Positions 53,332 through 62,260 of a stretch of 64,000 nucleotides of DNA are shown here, piece by piece (within the stretch, counting starts at the first letter, position 1; each line of letters begins with the position of its first letter). The DNA is taken from positions 54,399-118,398 of the forward strand of contig JACPFU010000043.1 of assembly GCA_016182785.1 (NCBI GenBank), in the 5' to 3' direction. The notes below the pieces were generated by a model, which was given only the letters and a program-made list of their open reading frames with translations, was not told the DNA's origin and searched no databases. Position numbers and translations under genes: made by a program. Origin of the DNA: Lysobacterales bacterium (GTDB taxonomy: Bacteria; Pseudomonadota; Gammaproteobacteria; Xanthomonadales; Ahniellaceae).

Positions 53332-54303
53332 GTGATCCATTCGCGCATCGTGGGCACCGGCAGTTACCTGCCGGAGAAAGTGCTGACCAACGCCGACCTT
53401 GAAAAGATGGTCGACACCAACGACGAGTGGATCCGCGAACGCACCGGCATTCGCCAGCGCCACGTGGCTGCCGAAGGCCAGACCACCAGCGATCTCGCGG
53501 TCGAGGCTGCGAAGCGTGCGATGGAAGCGGCCGGCGTCACCGCCGCCGAGATCGACCTGCTGATCGTCGGTACCACCACCCCGGACATCATCTTCCCGAG
53601 CACCGCCTGCCTGGTGCAGCACCGCATCGGCGCCAACGGCTGTGCTGCGTTCGACGTCAACGCTGCCTGCTCGGGCTTTCTGTTCGCCCTCGCTACGGCC
53701 GACAAGTTCGTGCGTTCGGGCGCCGCGAAGTGCGCGCTGGTGATCGGTGCCGAGACGCTGACGCGCATGCTCGACTGGTCCGACCGCGGCACCTGCGTGC
53801 TGTTCGGCGACGGCGCCGGTGCGGTCGTGCTCAAACCCTCGTCCGAGCCCGGCATCCTGTCGACGCATCTGCATGCCGACGGCGCGCACAAGGAACTGCT
53901 GTACAACCCGGTCGGCGTTTCCGCGGGCTTCAAGCTCGACCAGAAGAACGCCGGCGTGCGCGTGATGATGACCGGCAACGAGGTGTTCAAGGTCGCGGTC
54001 AAGACGCTCGACGCGGTGGTCGAGGAAACCCTTGCCGCCAACAACCTCGATAAACATGCCATCGACTGGCTGGTGCCGCACCAGGCCAACCTGCGCATCA
54101 TCACCGCCACCGCGAAACGCCTCGACATGCCGATGGAGCGCGTGGTCGTCACCGTCGACCGCCATGGCAACACCTCGTCCGCGTCGGTGCCGATGGCGCT
54201 CGACCACGCCGTGCGCAGCGGCATGATCCAGCCCGGGCAACTGGTGCTGATGGAAGCGTTCGGCGGCGGTTTCACCTGGGGCTCGGCGCTGGTGCGCTTG
54301 TAG
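53332..54303 (+). CDS. fabH: 3-oxoacyl-ACP synthase III (KAS III)
   Basis: Starts fatty-acid synthesis by condensing acetyl-CoA (or another acyl-CoA) with malonyl-ACP. The 323 residues have the catalytic triad Cys113 (NAACSGFLF), His250 (VPHQANLRI) and Asn280 (GNTSSAS). The start is a GTG preceded by GGGGAAGGA. It is the first gene of the fabH-fabD-fabG run. Confidence 0.97.
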   Translation: MIHSRIVGTGSYLPEKVLTNADLEKMVDTNDEWIRERTGIRQRHVAAEGQTTSDLAVEAAKRAMEAAGVTAAEIDLLIVGTTTPDIIFPSTACLVQHRIGANGCAAFDVNAACSGFLFALATADKFVRSGAAKCALVIGAETLTRMLDWSDRGTCVLFGDGAGAVVLKPSSEPGILSTHLHADGAHKELLYNPVGVSAGFKLDQKNAGVRVMMTGNEVFKVAVKTLDAVVEETLAANNLDKHAIDWLVPHQANLRIITATAKRLDMPMERVVVTVDRHGNTSSASVPMALDHAVRSGMIQPGQLVLMEAFGGGFTWGSALVRL

Positions 54304-54346
54304 GAGCGCCACTGGTGGCGCGATCGCTCTAGAAGCGGAGAACTCG

Positions 54347-55279
54347 ATGCTCAACAATCTCGCCTTCGTGTTTCCCGGCCAGGGCTCGCAGTCGCTCGGC
54401 ATGCTCGCCGACCTCGCTGCAGGTTCGCCGACGGTGCAGGCCACGTTCGAGGAAGCCGGTCACGGCTGCGGCCTCGACCTGTGGACGCTGAGCCAGCAAG
54501 GTCCCGAGGAGCAGCTGAATCGCACCGAGATCACCCAGCCGGCGCTGCTCGCGGCCGGAGTCGCGGTGTGGCGCGTCTGGAACGAACGCGGTGGCGCACA
54601 GCCGGCGGCGTTCGCCGGACACAGCCTCGGTGAATACGCGGCCCTGGTCGCGGCCGGCGCGTTGTCGCTGGCCGACGGTGCGGCGCTGGTGCGCGAGCGC
54701 GGTCGGCTGATGCAGGACGCGGTGCCGAGTGGCGTCGGCGCGATGGCCGCGATCCTGATGGCCGACGATGCGGTGATCGCGCAGGCCTGCGCCGACGCGG
54801 CCCAGGGCCAGATCGTCGCGCCCGCGAACTTCAACAGCCCGGGCCAGACCGTGATCGCCGGGCACGCCGAGGCGGTCGACCGCGCGATCGCGCTGCTCGC
54901 CGAGCGTGGCGTCAAGAAGGCGGTCAAACTCGCGGTCTCGGTGCCTTCGCACAGTGCCTTGATGCAACCCGCTGCCGAGGCGCTGCGCGCGAAGATGCAG
55001 ACGCTGGTGTGGACGCTGCCGGATCGCCCGGTGATCCAGAACGCCGACGCGTGCGCGCACGATTCGATCGCCGCGATCCAGGACGCCCTGGTGCGCCAGC
55101 TCTACCTGCCGGTGCGCTGGACCGAATGCGTGCAGGCGCTCATCGCGCGCGGCGTGAGCCGCGTCGGCGAATGCGGCCCGGGCAAGGTGCTCGCCGGCCT
55201 GTGCAAGCGCATCGACAAGGGTCTCGATGGTCGCGCCCTCGCGGCCGACCTCGATGCTGCCCGCAACGACTGGACCTGA
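54347..55279 (+). CDS. fabD: Malonyl-CoA:ACP transacylase
   Basis: Transfers malonyl from CoA to the ACP phosphopantetheine. The 310 residues have FVFPGQGSQSLGML at the N-terminus, the nucleophile Ser93 in GHSLGEYAAL and the catalytic His in VPSHSALM. An AGAAGCGGAG region precedes the ATG. fabG follows after nine bases. Confidence 0.97.
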   Translation: MLNNLAFVFPGQGSQSLGMLADLAAGSPTVQATFEEAGHGCGLDLWTLSQQGPEEQLNRTEITQPALLAAGVAVWRVWNERGGAQPAAFAGHSLGEYAALVAAGALSLADGAALVRERGRLMQDAVPSGVGAMAAILMADDAVIAQACADAAQGQIVAPANFNSPGQTVIAGHAEAVDRAIALLAERGVKKAVKLAVSVPSHSALMQPAAEALRAKMQTLVWTLPDRPVIQNADACAHDSIAAIQDALVRQLYLPVRWTECVQALIARGVSRVGECGPGKVLAGLCKRIDKGLDGRALAADLDAARNDWT

Positions 55280-55288
55280 GGAAGCCCC

Positions 55289-56032
55289 ATGCAGATCGAT
55301 CTCCAAGGCGAAATCGCGCTCGTCACCGGCGCCAGCCGCGGCATCGGCGCAGCCATTGCGGACACGCTGGCGAAGGCCGGTGCGAAAGTGATCGGCACCG
55401 CCACCAGCGAATCCGGTGCCGCTGCGATCAGCGAGCGCATGGCCGCGCTCGGCGGCGTCGGGCGCGTGCTCGATGTCGGCAGCAGCGACTCGGTCGAAGC
55501 GCTGGTCGACGCGGTCGGCAAGGAATTCGGCGCGATCAGCATCCTCGTCAACAACGCCGGCATCACCCGCGATGGCCTGTTGATGCGCATGAAGGACGAG
55601 GACTGGGACGCGATCCTCAACACCAATCTCAGCTCGATCTACCGCACCAGCAAAGCGACCATGCGCGGCATGATGAAGGCGCGCAAGGGGCGCATCATCT
55701 CGATCGCCTCGGTGATCGGCGTGATGGGCAATGCCGGCCAGGCCAACTACGCAGCAGCCAAGGCCGGCATCATCGGCTTCTCGAAGTCGCTCGCGAAGGA
55801 GATCGGCAGCCGCGGCATCACCGTCAACGTGGTCGCGCCCGGTTTCATCGAGACCGACATGACCCGCGCACTGCCCGAAGACAACAAGAAGGCGATGATG
55901 GCGTCGATCGCGCTCGGCCGTTTCGGCGCGCCCGAAGACATCGCCAACGCCGTGCTGTTCCTCGCCTCGCCGATGGCCGCCTACATCACCGGCGAAACCG
56001 TGCACGTGAACGGCGGCATGCACATGGTCTGA
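55289..56032 (+). CDS. fabG: 3-oxoacyl-ACP reductase
   Basis: NADPH-dependent reduction of beta-ketoacyl-ACP. The 247-residue short-chain dehydrogenase has the cofactor motif VTGASRGIGAAIA, NNAGITRDGLLMRM, and the Ser-Tyr-Lys active site in SIASVIGVMGNAGQANYAAAKAG. It ends GGMHMV, the typical C-terminus. In most relatives acpP is next; here a toxin-antitoxin pair intervenes. Confidence 0.97.
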   Translation: MQIDLQGEIALVTGASRGIGAAIADTLAKAGAKVIGTATSESGAAAISERMAALGGVGRVLDVGSSDSVEALVDAVGKEFGAISILVNNAGITRDGLLMRMKDEDWDAILNTNLSSIYRTSKATMRGMMKARKGRIISIASVIGVMGNAGQANYAAAKAGIIGFSKSLAKEIGSRGITVNVVAPGFIETDMTRALPEDNKKAMMASIALGRFGAPEDIANAVLFLASPMAAYITGETVHVNGGMHMV

Positions 56033-56098
56033 GCTTGGCCATTGACGCTCGGTGTTGCCGGGGCTAGCGTCTGTCGAGAGACACTGCGGAGCCGCCTC

Positions 56099-56329
56099 AT
56101 GTCCGTGCTCAGTTCCAAGCGCCAGGTGACCTTGCCGAAGTCGATCTGCGACCGGCTGGTGATCGCTCCTGGTGACGCGATTGATGTCCTTGAATACAAC
56201 GGTCGCATTACCCTGATGAAGCGACAGGCCGGGCGAAGCGCGGGCGCGCTGCGTTCGCTCAAGGCGGACTCGCGCTACAGCGAATCGCAGTCGCGCGACT
56301 CGGAGCTTCAAGCGCGGCGCAAGCGGTGA
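56099..56329 (+). CDS. AbrB/VapB-type antitoxin
   Basis: A small DNA-binding antitoxin of 76 residues. Its N-terminal half is a SpoVT-AbrB (swapped-hairpin) fold: SSKRQVTLPKSICDRLVIAP, then GDAIDVLEYNGRITLMKR. The C-terminal tail (SLKADSRYSESQSRDSELQA) would wrap around the toxin. GCGGAG lies upstream. It overlaps the toxin start by four bases (GTGA), the usual coupling in vapBC loci. It lies inside the fab operon, between fabG and acpP. Confidence 0.85.
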   Translation: MSVLSSKRQVTLPKSICDRLVIAPGDAIDVLEYNGRITLMKRQAGRSAGALRSLKADSRYSESQSRDSELQARRKR

Positions 56330-56759
56330 TTGCCATCGACAGCAATGTCGTGTTGCGGCGACTGCTGCAGGATGACGCGGCGCAGTGCCTTCGGGTCGAT
56401 CGCCTGTTCGCGGCGCACGCGGCTATTCTCATCACCGACATCGTGCTCGTGGAGGTTGCCTGGACGCTCGCGGGCAAGCGCTACCGCGCCAGGCGCGAGC
56501 AGATCGTCGCGGCCATCGGCGGCCTCATGGAGGACCGAACCTCGTATTCGAGGACCGGCAGGCCTTGTGGGCAGCGCTGTGCGATTACGCCGAGGCGGAG
56601 CCGGTGACGACTGCAAACGGCAGGCGCCATGCCGACTTCGCCGACGCGCTGCTGGTGCGCAAGGCGCGCGCGATCGGCGCGAGCCGCGGTGTCCCGCTGG
56701 TGTCGACCTACACCTTTGACGTGCCGTGCCAGAGCCTGCCCGGCGTGCGCGCGTTGTGA
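56326..56759 (+). pseudogene. VapC-type PIN-domain toxin, frameshifted
   Basis: The first frame (GTG 56326) gives MIAIDSNVVLRRLLQDDAAQ with the PIN-domain Asp, and Glu in DIVLVEVAWTLAG, then loses similarity after about residue 72. The frame one base back resumes at about 56540 (NLVFEDRQALWAALCDYAEA) and carries the remaining acidic residues in HADFADALLVRKARAIG, ending at 56759. The pattern is that of a single-base loss near 56535-56545. Without a frameshift the toxin would lack its C-terminal half of the active site. Either it is a decayed toxin or a sequence error. Confidence 0.8.
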
Positions 56760-56805
56760 AGTCGAGTTCCGATCCTGCACCATACGCCCCCGCTCCAACG
56801 TGTGT

Positions 56806-56836
56806 TTGAGCCAAAGCCGAATCTTTGCTCTACAAT
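56806..56836 (+). promoter_or_regulatory. Probable acpP promoter
   Basis: A strong -10 box, TACAAT (56831-56836), has a candidate -35 TTGAGC (56806-56811) at a long 19-base spacing. The expected start near 56843 precedes the hairpin leader of acpP. A separate acpP promoter is usual because ACP is needed in excess. Confidence 0.6.
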
Positions 56837-56849
56837 GCGCGCCGCTTTC

Positions 56850-56874
56850 AACCCCGGACCTCCTCCGGGGTTTT
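56850..56874 (+). terminator. Leader hairpin upstream of acpP
   Basis: The stem AACCCCGGA / TCCGGGGTT (9 bp, loop CCTCC) is followed by TTCC. It may terminate upstream fab transcripts or act as an mRNA-stabilising leader of acpP. It lies 23 bases before the acpP start codon. Confidence 0.6.
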
Positions 56875-56896
56875 CCATCCCGGAGGTTCCAAGGCA

Positions 56897-57136
56897 ATGA
56901 GCAGCATCGAAGAACGCGTCAAGAAGATCGTCGTCGAACAACTCGGCGTGAAGGAAGACGAAGTCACTGCGAACGCGTCGTTCGTCGATGATCTCGGCGC
57001 CGACTCGCTCGATACGGTCGAACTCGTCATGGCGCTCGAGGAAGAGTTCGAGTGCGAGATCCCGGACGAAGACGCCGAGAAGATCACCAGCGTGCAGATG
57101 GCGATCGACTACGTCAAGGCGCACGTCAAGGCCTGA
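56897..57136 (+). CDS. acpP: Acyl carrier protein
   Basis: Carries growing acyl chains on 4'-phosphopantetheine attached to Ser37 in [20 protein letters not shown]. The 79 residues are highly acidic and full length. CGGAGG lies ten bases upstream of the ATG. It sits between the TA pair and fabF, with its own promoter and a hairpin on each side, so its expression is probably uncoupled from the fabH-fabD-fabG run. Confidence 0.97.
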   Translation: MSSIEERVKKIVVEQLGVKEDEVTANASFVDDLGADSLDTVELVMALEEEFECEIPDEDAEKITSVQMAIDYVKAHVKA

Positions 57137-57157
57137 TTGCCCGTTGCGTCGGATGTG

Positions 57158-57188
57158 AACTGCGCCCGCGTGGCGCAGTTTGCGTTTA
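57158..57188 (+). terminator. Attenuating hairpin between acpP and fabF
   Basis: The stem AACTGCGCC / GGCGCAGTT (loop CGCGT) is followed by TTGCGTTT. It is likely a partial terminator that keeps acpP mRNA in excess of fabF. Confidence 0.65.
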
Positions 57189-57215
57189 TGCAGCCCGAAC
57201 ACCGCGGAGTGCAGC

Positions 57216-58457
57216 ATGAGTCAGAAGCGTCGCGTCGTCGTCACCGGCATGGGCATCGTCTCGCCGGTCGGCAATTCCATCGCGCAGGCCTGGGACAACA
57301 TCGTCAATGGCCGCTCCGGCATCGGGCCGATCACCGGCTTCGACTGCAGCGCGTACAACACGCGCATCGCCGGAGAGGTGCGTGATTTCGATCCGACCGC
57401 CTTCGTGTCGCCGAAGGACGCGAAGAAGATGGACCCGTTCATCCACTACGGCCTGGCCGCGTCGATGATGGCGCTTGCGGACTCCGGGCTGGAGATCAGC
57501 GACGCCAATGCCGAACGCATCGGCGCGATCATCGGCTCCGGCATCGGCGGTATCCGCGGCATCGAGGAAACCACGCTGGCGCTGGACAAGGGCGGGCCGC
57601 GCAAGGTGTCGCCGTTCTACGTGCCCTCGACCATCATCAACATGGTCTCCGGCCAGCTGTGCATCCTGAAGGGCCTCAAGGGCCCGAACTTCTCGGCGGT
57701 GTCGGCCTGCGCCACCTCGAACCATTCGATCGGCATGGCCATGCGCCTGATCCAGTACGGCGATGCCGATGCGATGGTCGCCGGCGGCGCCGAATTCGGA
57801 TCGGCCCCGACCTCGGTCGCCGGCTTCTGCGCGATGCGCGCGATGTCGACGCGCAATGACGAGCCGACGCGCGCTTCGCGTCCCTGGGACCGCGACCGTG
57901 ACGGCTTCGTGCTCGGCGACGGTGCCGGCATCCTGGTGCTGGAAGAATACGAAGCGGCGAAGGCACGCGGCGCGCGCATCTACTGCGAGCTGGCCGGTTT
58001 CGGCGCCAGTTCGGATGCGTTCCACATGACCGCGCCGAGCGAAGACGGCGACGGTCCGGCACGCTGCATGGCGGCGGCATTCAAGGACGCCGGCGTGAAC
58101 GCCGACCAGGTCGAATACCTGAATGCGCACGGCACCTCGACCCCGCTCGGCGATCTCGCCGAGACGCTGGCGGTGAAGCGTGCACTCGGTGCGCATGCCT
58201 ACAAGACCATGGTCAGCTCGACCAAGTCGATGACCGGGCACCTGCTCGGCGCCGCCGGCGGCGTCGAGGCGATCTTCACCGCGATGGCGCTGCACACCGG
58301 CATCATCCCGCCGACGATCAATCTCGAGAACGCGGGCGAGGGCTGCGATCTGGACTACGTGCCGAACAGCGCGCGCGAGAAGCAGATCGCGGTCGCGGTC
58401 AGCAACGGCTTCGGCTTCGGTGGCACCAACGCCTCCGTGGTGATGCGCAAGCTCTGA
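57216..58457 (+). CDS. fabF: 3-oxoacyl-ACP synthase II (KAS II)
   Basis: An elongation condensing enzyme. The 413 residues have the Cys-His-His triad: Cys165 (SACATSNHS), His in NAHGTSTPLGD and His in KSMTGHLLGAAG. ATG 57216 has GGAG seven bases upstream; an in-frame start 12 codons earlier is not supported. pabB starts 11 bases downstream, a linkage of fatty-acid and folate genes common in gammaproteobacteria (fabF-pabC). Confidence 0.97.
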   Translation: MSQKRRVVVTGMGIVSPVGNSIAQAWDNIVNGRSGIGPITGFDCSAYNTRIAGEVRDFDPTAFVSPKDAKKMDPFIHYGLAASMMALADSGLEISDANAERIGAIIGSGIGGIRGIEETTLALDKGGPRKVSPFYVPSTIINMVSGQLCILKGLKGPNFSAVSACATSNHSIGMAMRLIQYGDADAMVAGGAEFGSAPTSVAGFCAMRAMSTRNDEPTRASRPWDRDRDGFVLGDGAGILVLEEYEAAKARGARIYCELAGFGASSDAFHMTAPSEDGDGPARCMAAAFKDAGVNADQVEYLNAHGTSTPLGDLAETLAVKRALGAHAYKTMVSSTKSMTGHLLGAAGGVEAIFTAMALHTGIIPPTINLENAGEGCDLDYVPNSAREKQIAVAVSNGFGFGGTNASVVMRKL

Positions 58458-58468
58458 CGTCGCCGCGC

Positions 58469-59815
58469 ATGATGCTGATCCGCGAGCTGGCGCGCGTCCC
58501 CGACCTGCTCGCACTGCACGCGGCCGCGCCGGAACGCTACCCGGTGCTGCTGGAATCGGTCGCCAGTGGCGGCGACGGCGCGCGCCACGACCTGTTGTTC
58601 GCGACCACCGGCGAGGTGCTGGTGCGCGATGCCGAAGGGCGCGTCGTCGGGCCGCATGCGTCTGCCGGCGGTTTCCTGGCGGCGCTTGCGGCGTGGCAGC
58701 GCGAGATCGCGACGCCCGCGGCGGCGAACGCGCTGCCGTTCCACGGTGGCTTCGCGCTGCTGCTCGGCTATGAACTTGCGGGCGAGGTCGAACCGCGGCT
58801 GCGGCTTCCGCCTGCGCGCATGTCGTTGCCGCAGGCGGTGGCCTGGCGCACGCCGGTGGCGATCGTGCGCGACCGCGACAGCGGACGCGCGTGGGTGGCC
58901 GGCGAAGCCGCACATGCGGAACTGTTCGCGCGCACCCACGCCGATGCCGCGGTTGAACGCGCGGCGATCGCGGCGCGCCGGGTGCCGGTCCAGATCGAAG
59001 AGGAAGCGCCGCAACGCTATCTCGACGGCGTGCACCGCGCGCTCGACTACATCGCCGCCGGCGACGTGTTCCAGGTGAACCTGTCGCGCGCATGGCGGGC
59101 GCGGCGTCCGCCTGCGCTCGATGCGGCCGCGATCTACGCGGCGCTGCGCGAGTCCAATCCGGCGCCCTTCGCCGGGATCGCGCAGTGGCAAGGCGTTGCG
59201 GTGGCCAGTTCCTCGCCGGAGCGTCTGCTCGCGGTGCGCGGCGGGCGGCTGCAGACGCAACCGATCGCCGGCACGCGACCGCGCTTCGCCGGCGACGACG
59301 ATGCCGCGCGCGTGCGCGAACTGGTCGGGCATCCGAAAGAGCGCGCCGAGCACATCATGCTGATCGACCTCGAGCGCAACGATCTCGGTCGTGTCGCGGT
59401 GCCGGGTTCGGTGGCGGTCGGGCAGTTGATGCGTGTCGAGAGCTACGCCCACGTGCACCACATCGTTTCCGACGTCTGCGCCGAACTGCGTCCGGGGCTG
59501 GGCCCGGTCGACGCGATCCGCGCCGTGTTTCCGGGCGGCACCATCACCGGTTGTCCGAAGGTGCGCTGCATGGAGATCATTGCCGAACTGGAAGGCGAAG
59601 GGCGCGGCTTCTATACCGGCGCGCTCGGGCATCTGGGTTGCGACGGCGATCTGGACCTGAACATCCTGATCCGCAGCATGACCGTTGCCGGGGATGCCAT
59701 CGAGTTCCGCGCCGGTGCCGGTATCGTCGCCGACTCCGACGCCGGACGCGAACTCGAAGAAACCCGTGCCAAGGCACGCGGCCTGGTGCGCGCACTGCAG
59801 GAGTCGCCGGCGTGA
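58469..59815 (+). CDS. pabB: Aminodeoxychorismate synthase component I (chorismate-binding)
   Basis: Converts chorismate with ammonia (from a glutaminase subunit) to 4-amino-4-deoxychorismate for folate. The 448 residues have a divergent N-terminal domain and a chorismate-binding C-terminal domain (GDVFQVNLSR, SSSPERLLAV, RAEHIMLIDLERNDLGR, VFPGGTITGCPKVRCMEII). The active-site motif reads PIAGTRPR (Ala267), the form typical of anthranilate synthase TrpE, whereas E. coli PabB has PIKGT with a catalytic Lys. Position directly before pabC argues for PabB over TrpE. Confidence 0.88.
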   Translation: MMLIRELARVPDLLALHAAAPERYPVLLESVASGGDGARHDLLFATTGEVLVRDAEGRVVGPHASAGGFLAALAAWQREIATPAAANALPFHGGFALLLGYELAGEVEPRLRLPPARMSLPQAVAWRTPVAIVRDRDSGRAWVAGEAAHAELFARTHADAAVERAAIAARRVPVQIEEEAPQRYLDGVHRALDYIAAGDVFQVNLSRAWRARRPPALDAAAIYAALRESNPAPFAGIAQWQGVAVASSSPERLLAVRGGRLQTQPIAGTRPRFAGDDDAARVRELVGHPKERAEHIMLIDLERNDLGRVAVPGSVAVGQLMRVESYAHVHHIVSDVCAELRPGLGPVDAIRAVFPGGTITGCPKVRCMEIIAELEGEGRGFYTGALGHLGCDGDLDLNILIRSMTVAGDAIEFRAGAGIVADSDAGRELEETRAKARGLVRALQESPA

Positions 59816-60630
59816 TCGGCGCATTCCGCAACGGCGAGCGCGTCGATGCGTGGCCGCTCGACTCGCGCGCCGCGCACTATGGCGACGGTGCGTTCACGAC
59901 GCTGCGCGTGCACGAAGGCCGCGTGTGCTGGTGGCCGCAGCACCGCGCGCGCCTGCTCGCGGCCTGCGCCGTGCTGCATCTGGCCGAGCCGGACTGGCCG
60001 GCGCTGGAGGCGCTGCTCGCGCGCGAGGCCGCCGCCTGCGGCGCTGCCGTGGTCAAGGTGGTGTTGGTCGCACAAGCCTGCGGTCGCGGCTACGCGCGGA
60101 CCTGGCCGAGCGCGGTCGAGGTGTTCGTGCTGCTGCACGCCTCGCCTGCGGCGGTGCCGGCGCACTATCGCGAGGGCGTGGCCGTCGCGTTCGCGCGGCA
60201 GCCGCTCGCGGCGGCGGACGAACGCGGCATCAAGACCCTGGCGCGACTCGCGCAGGTGCTGGCCGCGCCCGCCGCAAGCGATCGCGAGGTGGTTTCGTGC
60301 GATCGCGACGGCTTCGTGCTGGCGGCGCAGTCGGCCAATCTGTTTGCGCAGTTTGGCGACGTGCTGGTGACGCCTCCGGTCGGTGCCGGTGTCATCGCCG
60401 GTGTGACCCGCGGCACGCTGCTGCAATCGCCGCCGTCCGGGTTTTCGGCTAGGGTGCAACCCATGCACCGCGATGCCCTGCTGCATGCCGACGCCCTGAT
60501 CCTGTGCAATGCCGTGCGCGGGTTCGTGCCGGTCGCGCGGCTTGGCGAGCGCGGGTATGCGCGTCGTGATGCCGCCGCCGCGCTGATGCAGGCGTTTCAT
60601 CCCGCACTCGGGCTGCCGGTGTCGCACTGA
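59812..60630 (+). CDS. pabC: Aminodeoxychorismate lyase (PLP)
   Basis: Releases pyruvate from aminodeoxychorismate to give 4-aminobenzoate. The 272-residue fold-type IV PLP enzyme has RAAHYGDGAFTTLRVHEG at the start, the PLP Lys in DERGIKTLARLAQVLA, and cofactor-phosphate contacts near GVIAGVTRGTLL. The start is a GTG overlapping the pabB stop (GTGA), so the pair is coupled. mltG overlaps its stop by one base. Confidence 0.93.
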   Translation: MIGAFRNGERVDAWPLDSRAAHYGDGAFTTLRVHEGRVCWWPQHRARLLAACAVLHLAEPDWPALEALLAREAAACGAAVVKVVLVAQACGRGYARTWPSAVEVFVLLHASPAAVPAHYREGVAVAFARQPLAAADERGIKTLARLAQVLAAPAASDREVVSCDRDGFVLAAQSANLFAQFGDVLVTPPVGAGVIAGVTRGTLLQSPPSGFSARVQPMHRDALLHADALILCNAVRGFVPVARLGERGYARRDAAAALMQAFHPALGLPVSH

Positions 60631-61634
60631 TGCGCATGATCAAGCGACTGTTGCTGCTGCTCGTGCTGGTTGCCATCGGCGCCGGCGCGTACCTGTTCCG
60701 CGACTACCGCCGTTTTGCGGATACACCGCTGCGCATGCAGGCGCACGAAGTGGTGCTCGACGTGCACCTGGGCACGTCCTTCCGCAGCATCGTGCGCAAG
60801 GTCAAGGATGCCACCGGCGACCGCCATTCGTGGCTGTACTGGCGCGTTCTGGCGCACGAGATGGGCGTGCTCGACGGCCTGCATGCGGGCGAGTATGCGC
60901 TGACCCAGCACATGACACCGCGGCGCCTGTTGCGACGCATGGCCGACGGCGACGTCATCCATCACCAATTCACCATCATCGAAGGCTGGCGCTTCCGCGA
61001 GCTGCGCGTGGCGCTGGCGAAGGAGCCCAGGCTGGAGCAGACGCTCGGCGGGGCGTCGAACGCCGAGGTGATGAAGCGCATCGGTGCCGAGGGCGTGCAT
61101 CCCGAGGGCCGCTTCCTGCCCGAGACCTATTCCTTCGTGCGCGGCCAGAAGGACATCGACGTGCTCAAGCGCGCCTATCGCGCGATGCAGACGCGGCTCG
61201 CGCTGCGCTGGGCCGAGCGCGATCCGCAACTGCCGCTCGGTTCGCCCGACGAGATGCTGACGCTGGCCTCGATCGTCGAGAAGGAAACCGGGCGTGCCGC
61301 CGAACGCCCGCGCATCGCCGGCGTATTCGTGCGGCGGCTGAAGCTGCCGATGATGCTGCAGACCGACCCGACGGTGATTTACGGCGTCGGTGAGCAGTTC
61401 GACGGCAATCTCACGCGTCGCCATCTGGAAACCGACACGCCGTACAACACCTACACCCGCTTCGGGCTGCCGCCGACGCCGATCGCGTTGCCCGGCGACG
61501 CGGCACTCGCGGCGGTGGCACGTCCGGCCGCGGGCGACGAGCTGTATTTCGTCGCCAAGGGCAATGGCGAGCACTGGTTTTCGGCGACGCTCGCCGAGCA
61601 CAACCGCGCCGTGCGCGAGTACCAGCTGCGATGA
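60630..61634 (+). CDS. mltG: Endolytic murein transglycosylase MltG (YceG)
   Basis: A membrane-anchored lytic transglycosylase that may set glycan-chain length by cutting nascent strands. The 334 residues have one N-terminal membrane helix (about 7-23), a LysM-like segment, and the YceG domain with FTIIEGWRFRELR, GRFLPETYSF and catalytic Glu219 in SIVEKETGRAAERPRIAGVF. The end has YNTYTRFGLPPTPIALPG. It is in the conserved order pabC-mltG-tmk-holB. Confidence 0.96.
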   Translation: MRMIKRLLLLLVLVAIGAGAYLFRDYRRFADTPLRMQAHEVVLDVHLGTSFRSIVRKVKDATGDRHSWLYWRVLAHEMGVLDGLHAGEYALTQHMTPRRLLRRMADGDVIHHQFTIIEGWRFRELRVALAKEPRLEQTLGGASNAEVMKRIGAEGVHPEGRFLPETYSFVRGQKDIDVLKRAYRAMQTRLALRWAERDPQLPLGSPDEMLTLASIVEKETGRAAERPRIAGVFVRRLKLPMMLQTDPTVIYGVGEQFDGNLTRRHLETDTPYNTYTRFGLPPTPIALPGDAALAAVARPAAGDELYFVAKGNGEHWFSATLAEHNRAVREYQLR

Positions 61635-62260
61635 GTCGCGGCCGCTTCATCACCCTTGAAGGCGGCGAAGGCGCCGGCAAGAGCACAGTGATGGCGGTGA
61701 TCGCCGCGACCCTGGCCGAGCGTGGCATTGCCTTCGAGCTGACGCGCGAACCCGGTGGCACGCCGCTGGCCGAAGCCATCCGCGCGCTCGCGCTCGACCC
61801 GCGCTGGAGCGGCGTGATGCAGGCGGAGACCGAACTGCTGCTGGTGTTCGCGGCGCGCGCACAGCATGTGCGCGAGCGCGTGGCGCCGGCGCTGGCGGCG
61901 GGACGCTGGGTGGTTTCGGACCGCTACACCGATGCCAGCTATGCCTACCAGGGCGGCGGTCGCGGGCAACCGGCCGAGCGTATCGCCGCACTCGAGCAAT
62001 GGGCGGCACCGCTGACGCCCGATCTCACGCTGCTGCTCGACGTGCCGGTGGAACAGGGGCTGGCGCGCGCGTTCTCGCGCGGCGAACGCGACCGCATGGA
62101 ACGCGAGCAGGCTGAATTCCACGAACGCGTGCAGGTCGCCTACCACGCCCGCGCCGCGGCCGATCCGGCGCGCTTTCGCATCGTCGACGCGCGCCAGCCG
62201 CAGGCGCAGGTGGCGGCCGCGGTGCGCACCGAGCTGCTGCGCTGGATCGACGCCGCATGA
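61631..62260 (+). CDS. tmk: Thymidylate kinase
   Basis: Phosphorylates dTMP to dTDP. The 209 residues have the P-loop LEGGEGAGKSTVM, the TMP-binding DRYTDASYAYQGGGRG and the conserved LTREPGGTPLAE. It overlaps mltG and holB by four bases each. Confidence 0.97.
   Translation: MSRGRFITLEGGEGAGKSTVMAVIAATLAERGIAFELTREPGGTPLAEAIRALALDPRWSGVMQAETELLLVFAARAQHVRERVAPALAAGRWVVSDRYTDASYAYQGGGRGQPAERIAALEQWAAPLTPDLTLLLDVPVEQGLARAFSRGERDRMEREQAEFHERVQVAYHARAAADPARFRIVDARQPQAQVAAAVRTELLRWIDAA

Noticed and set aside
58469..59815. Calling this gene trpE because of PIAGT
   Set aside because: It is directly followed by, and overlaps, pabC and sits in the fab-pab-mltG run; no trpG or trpD is adjacent.
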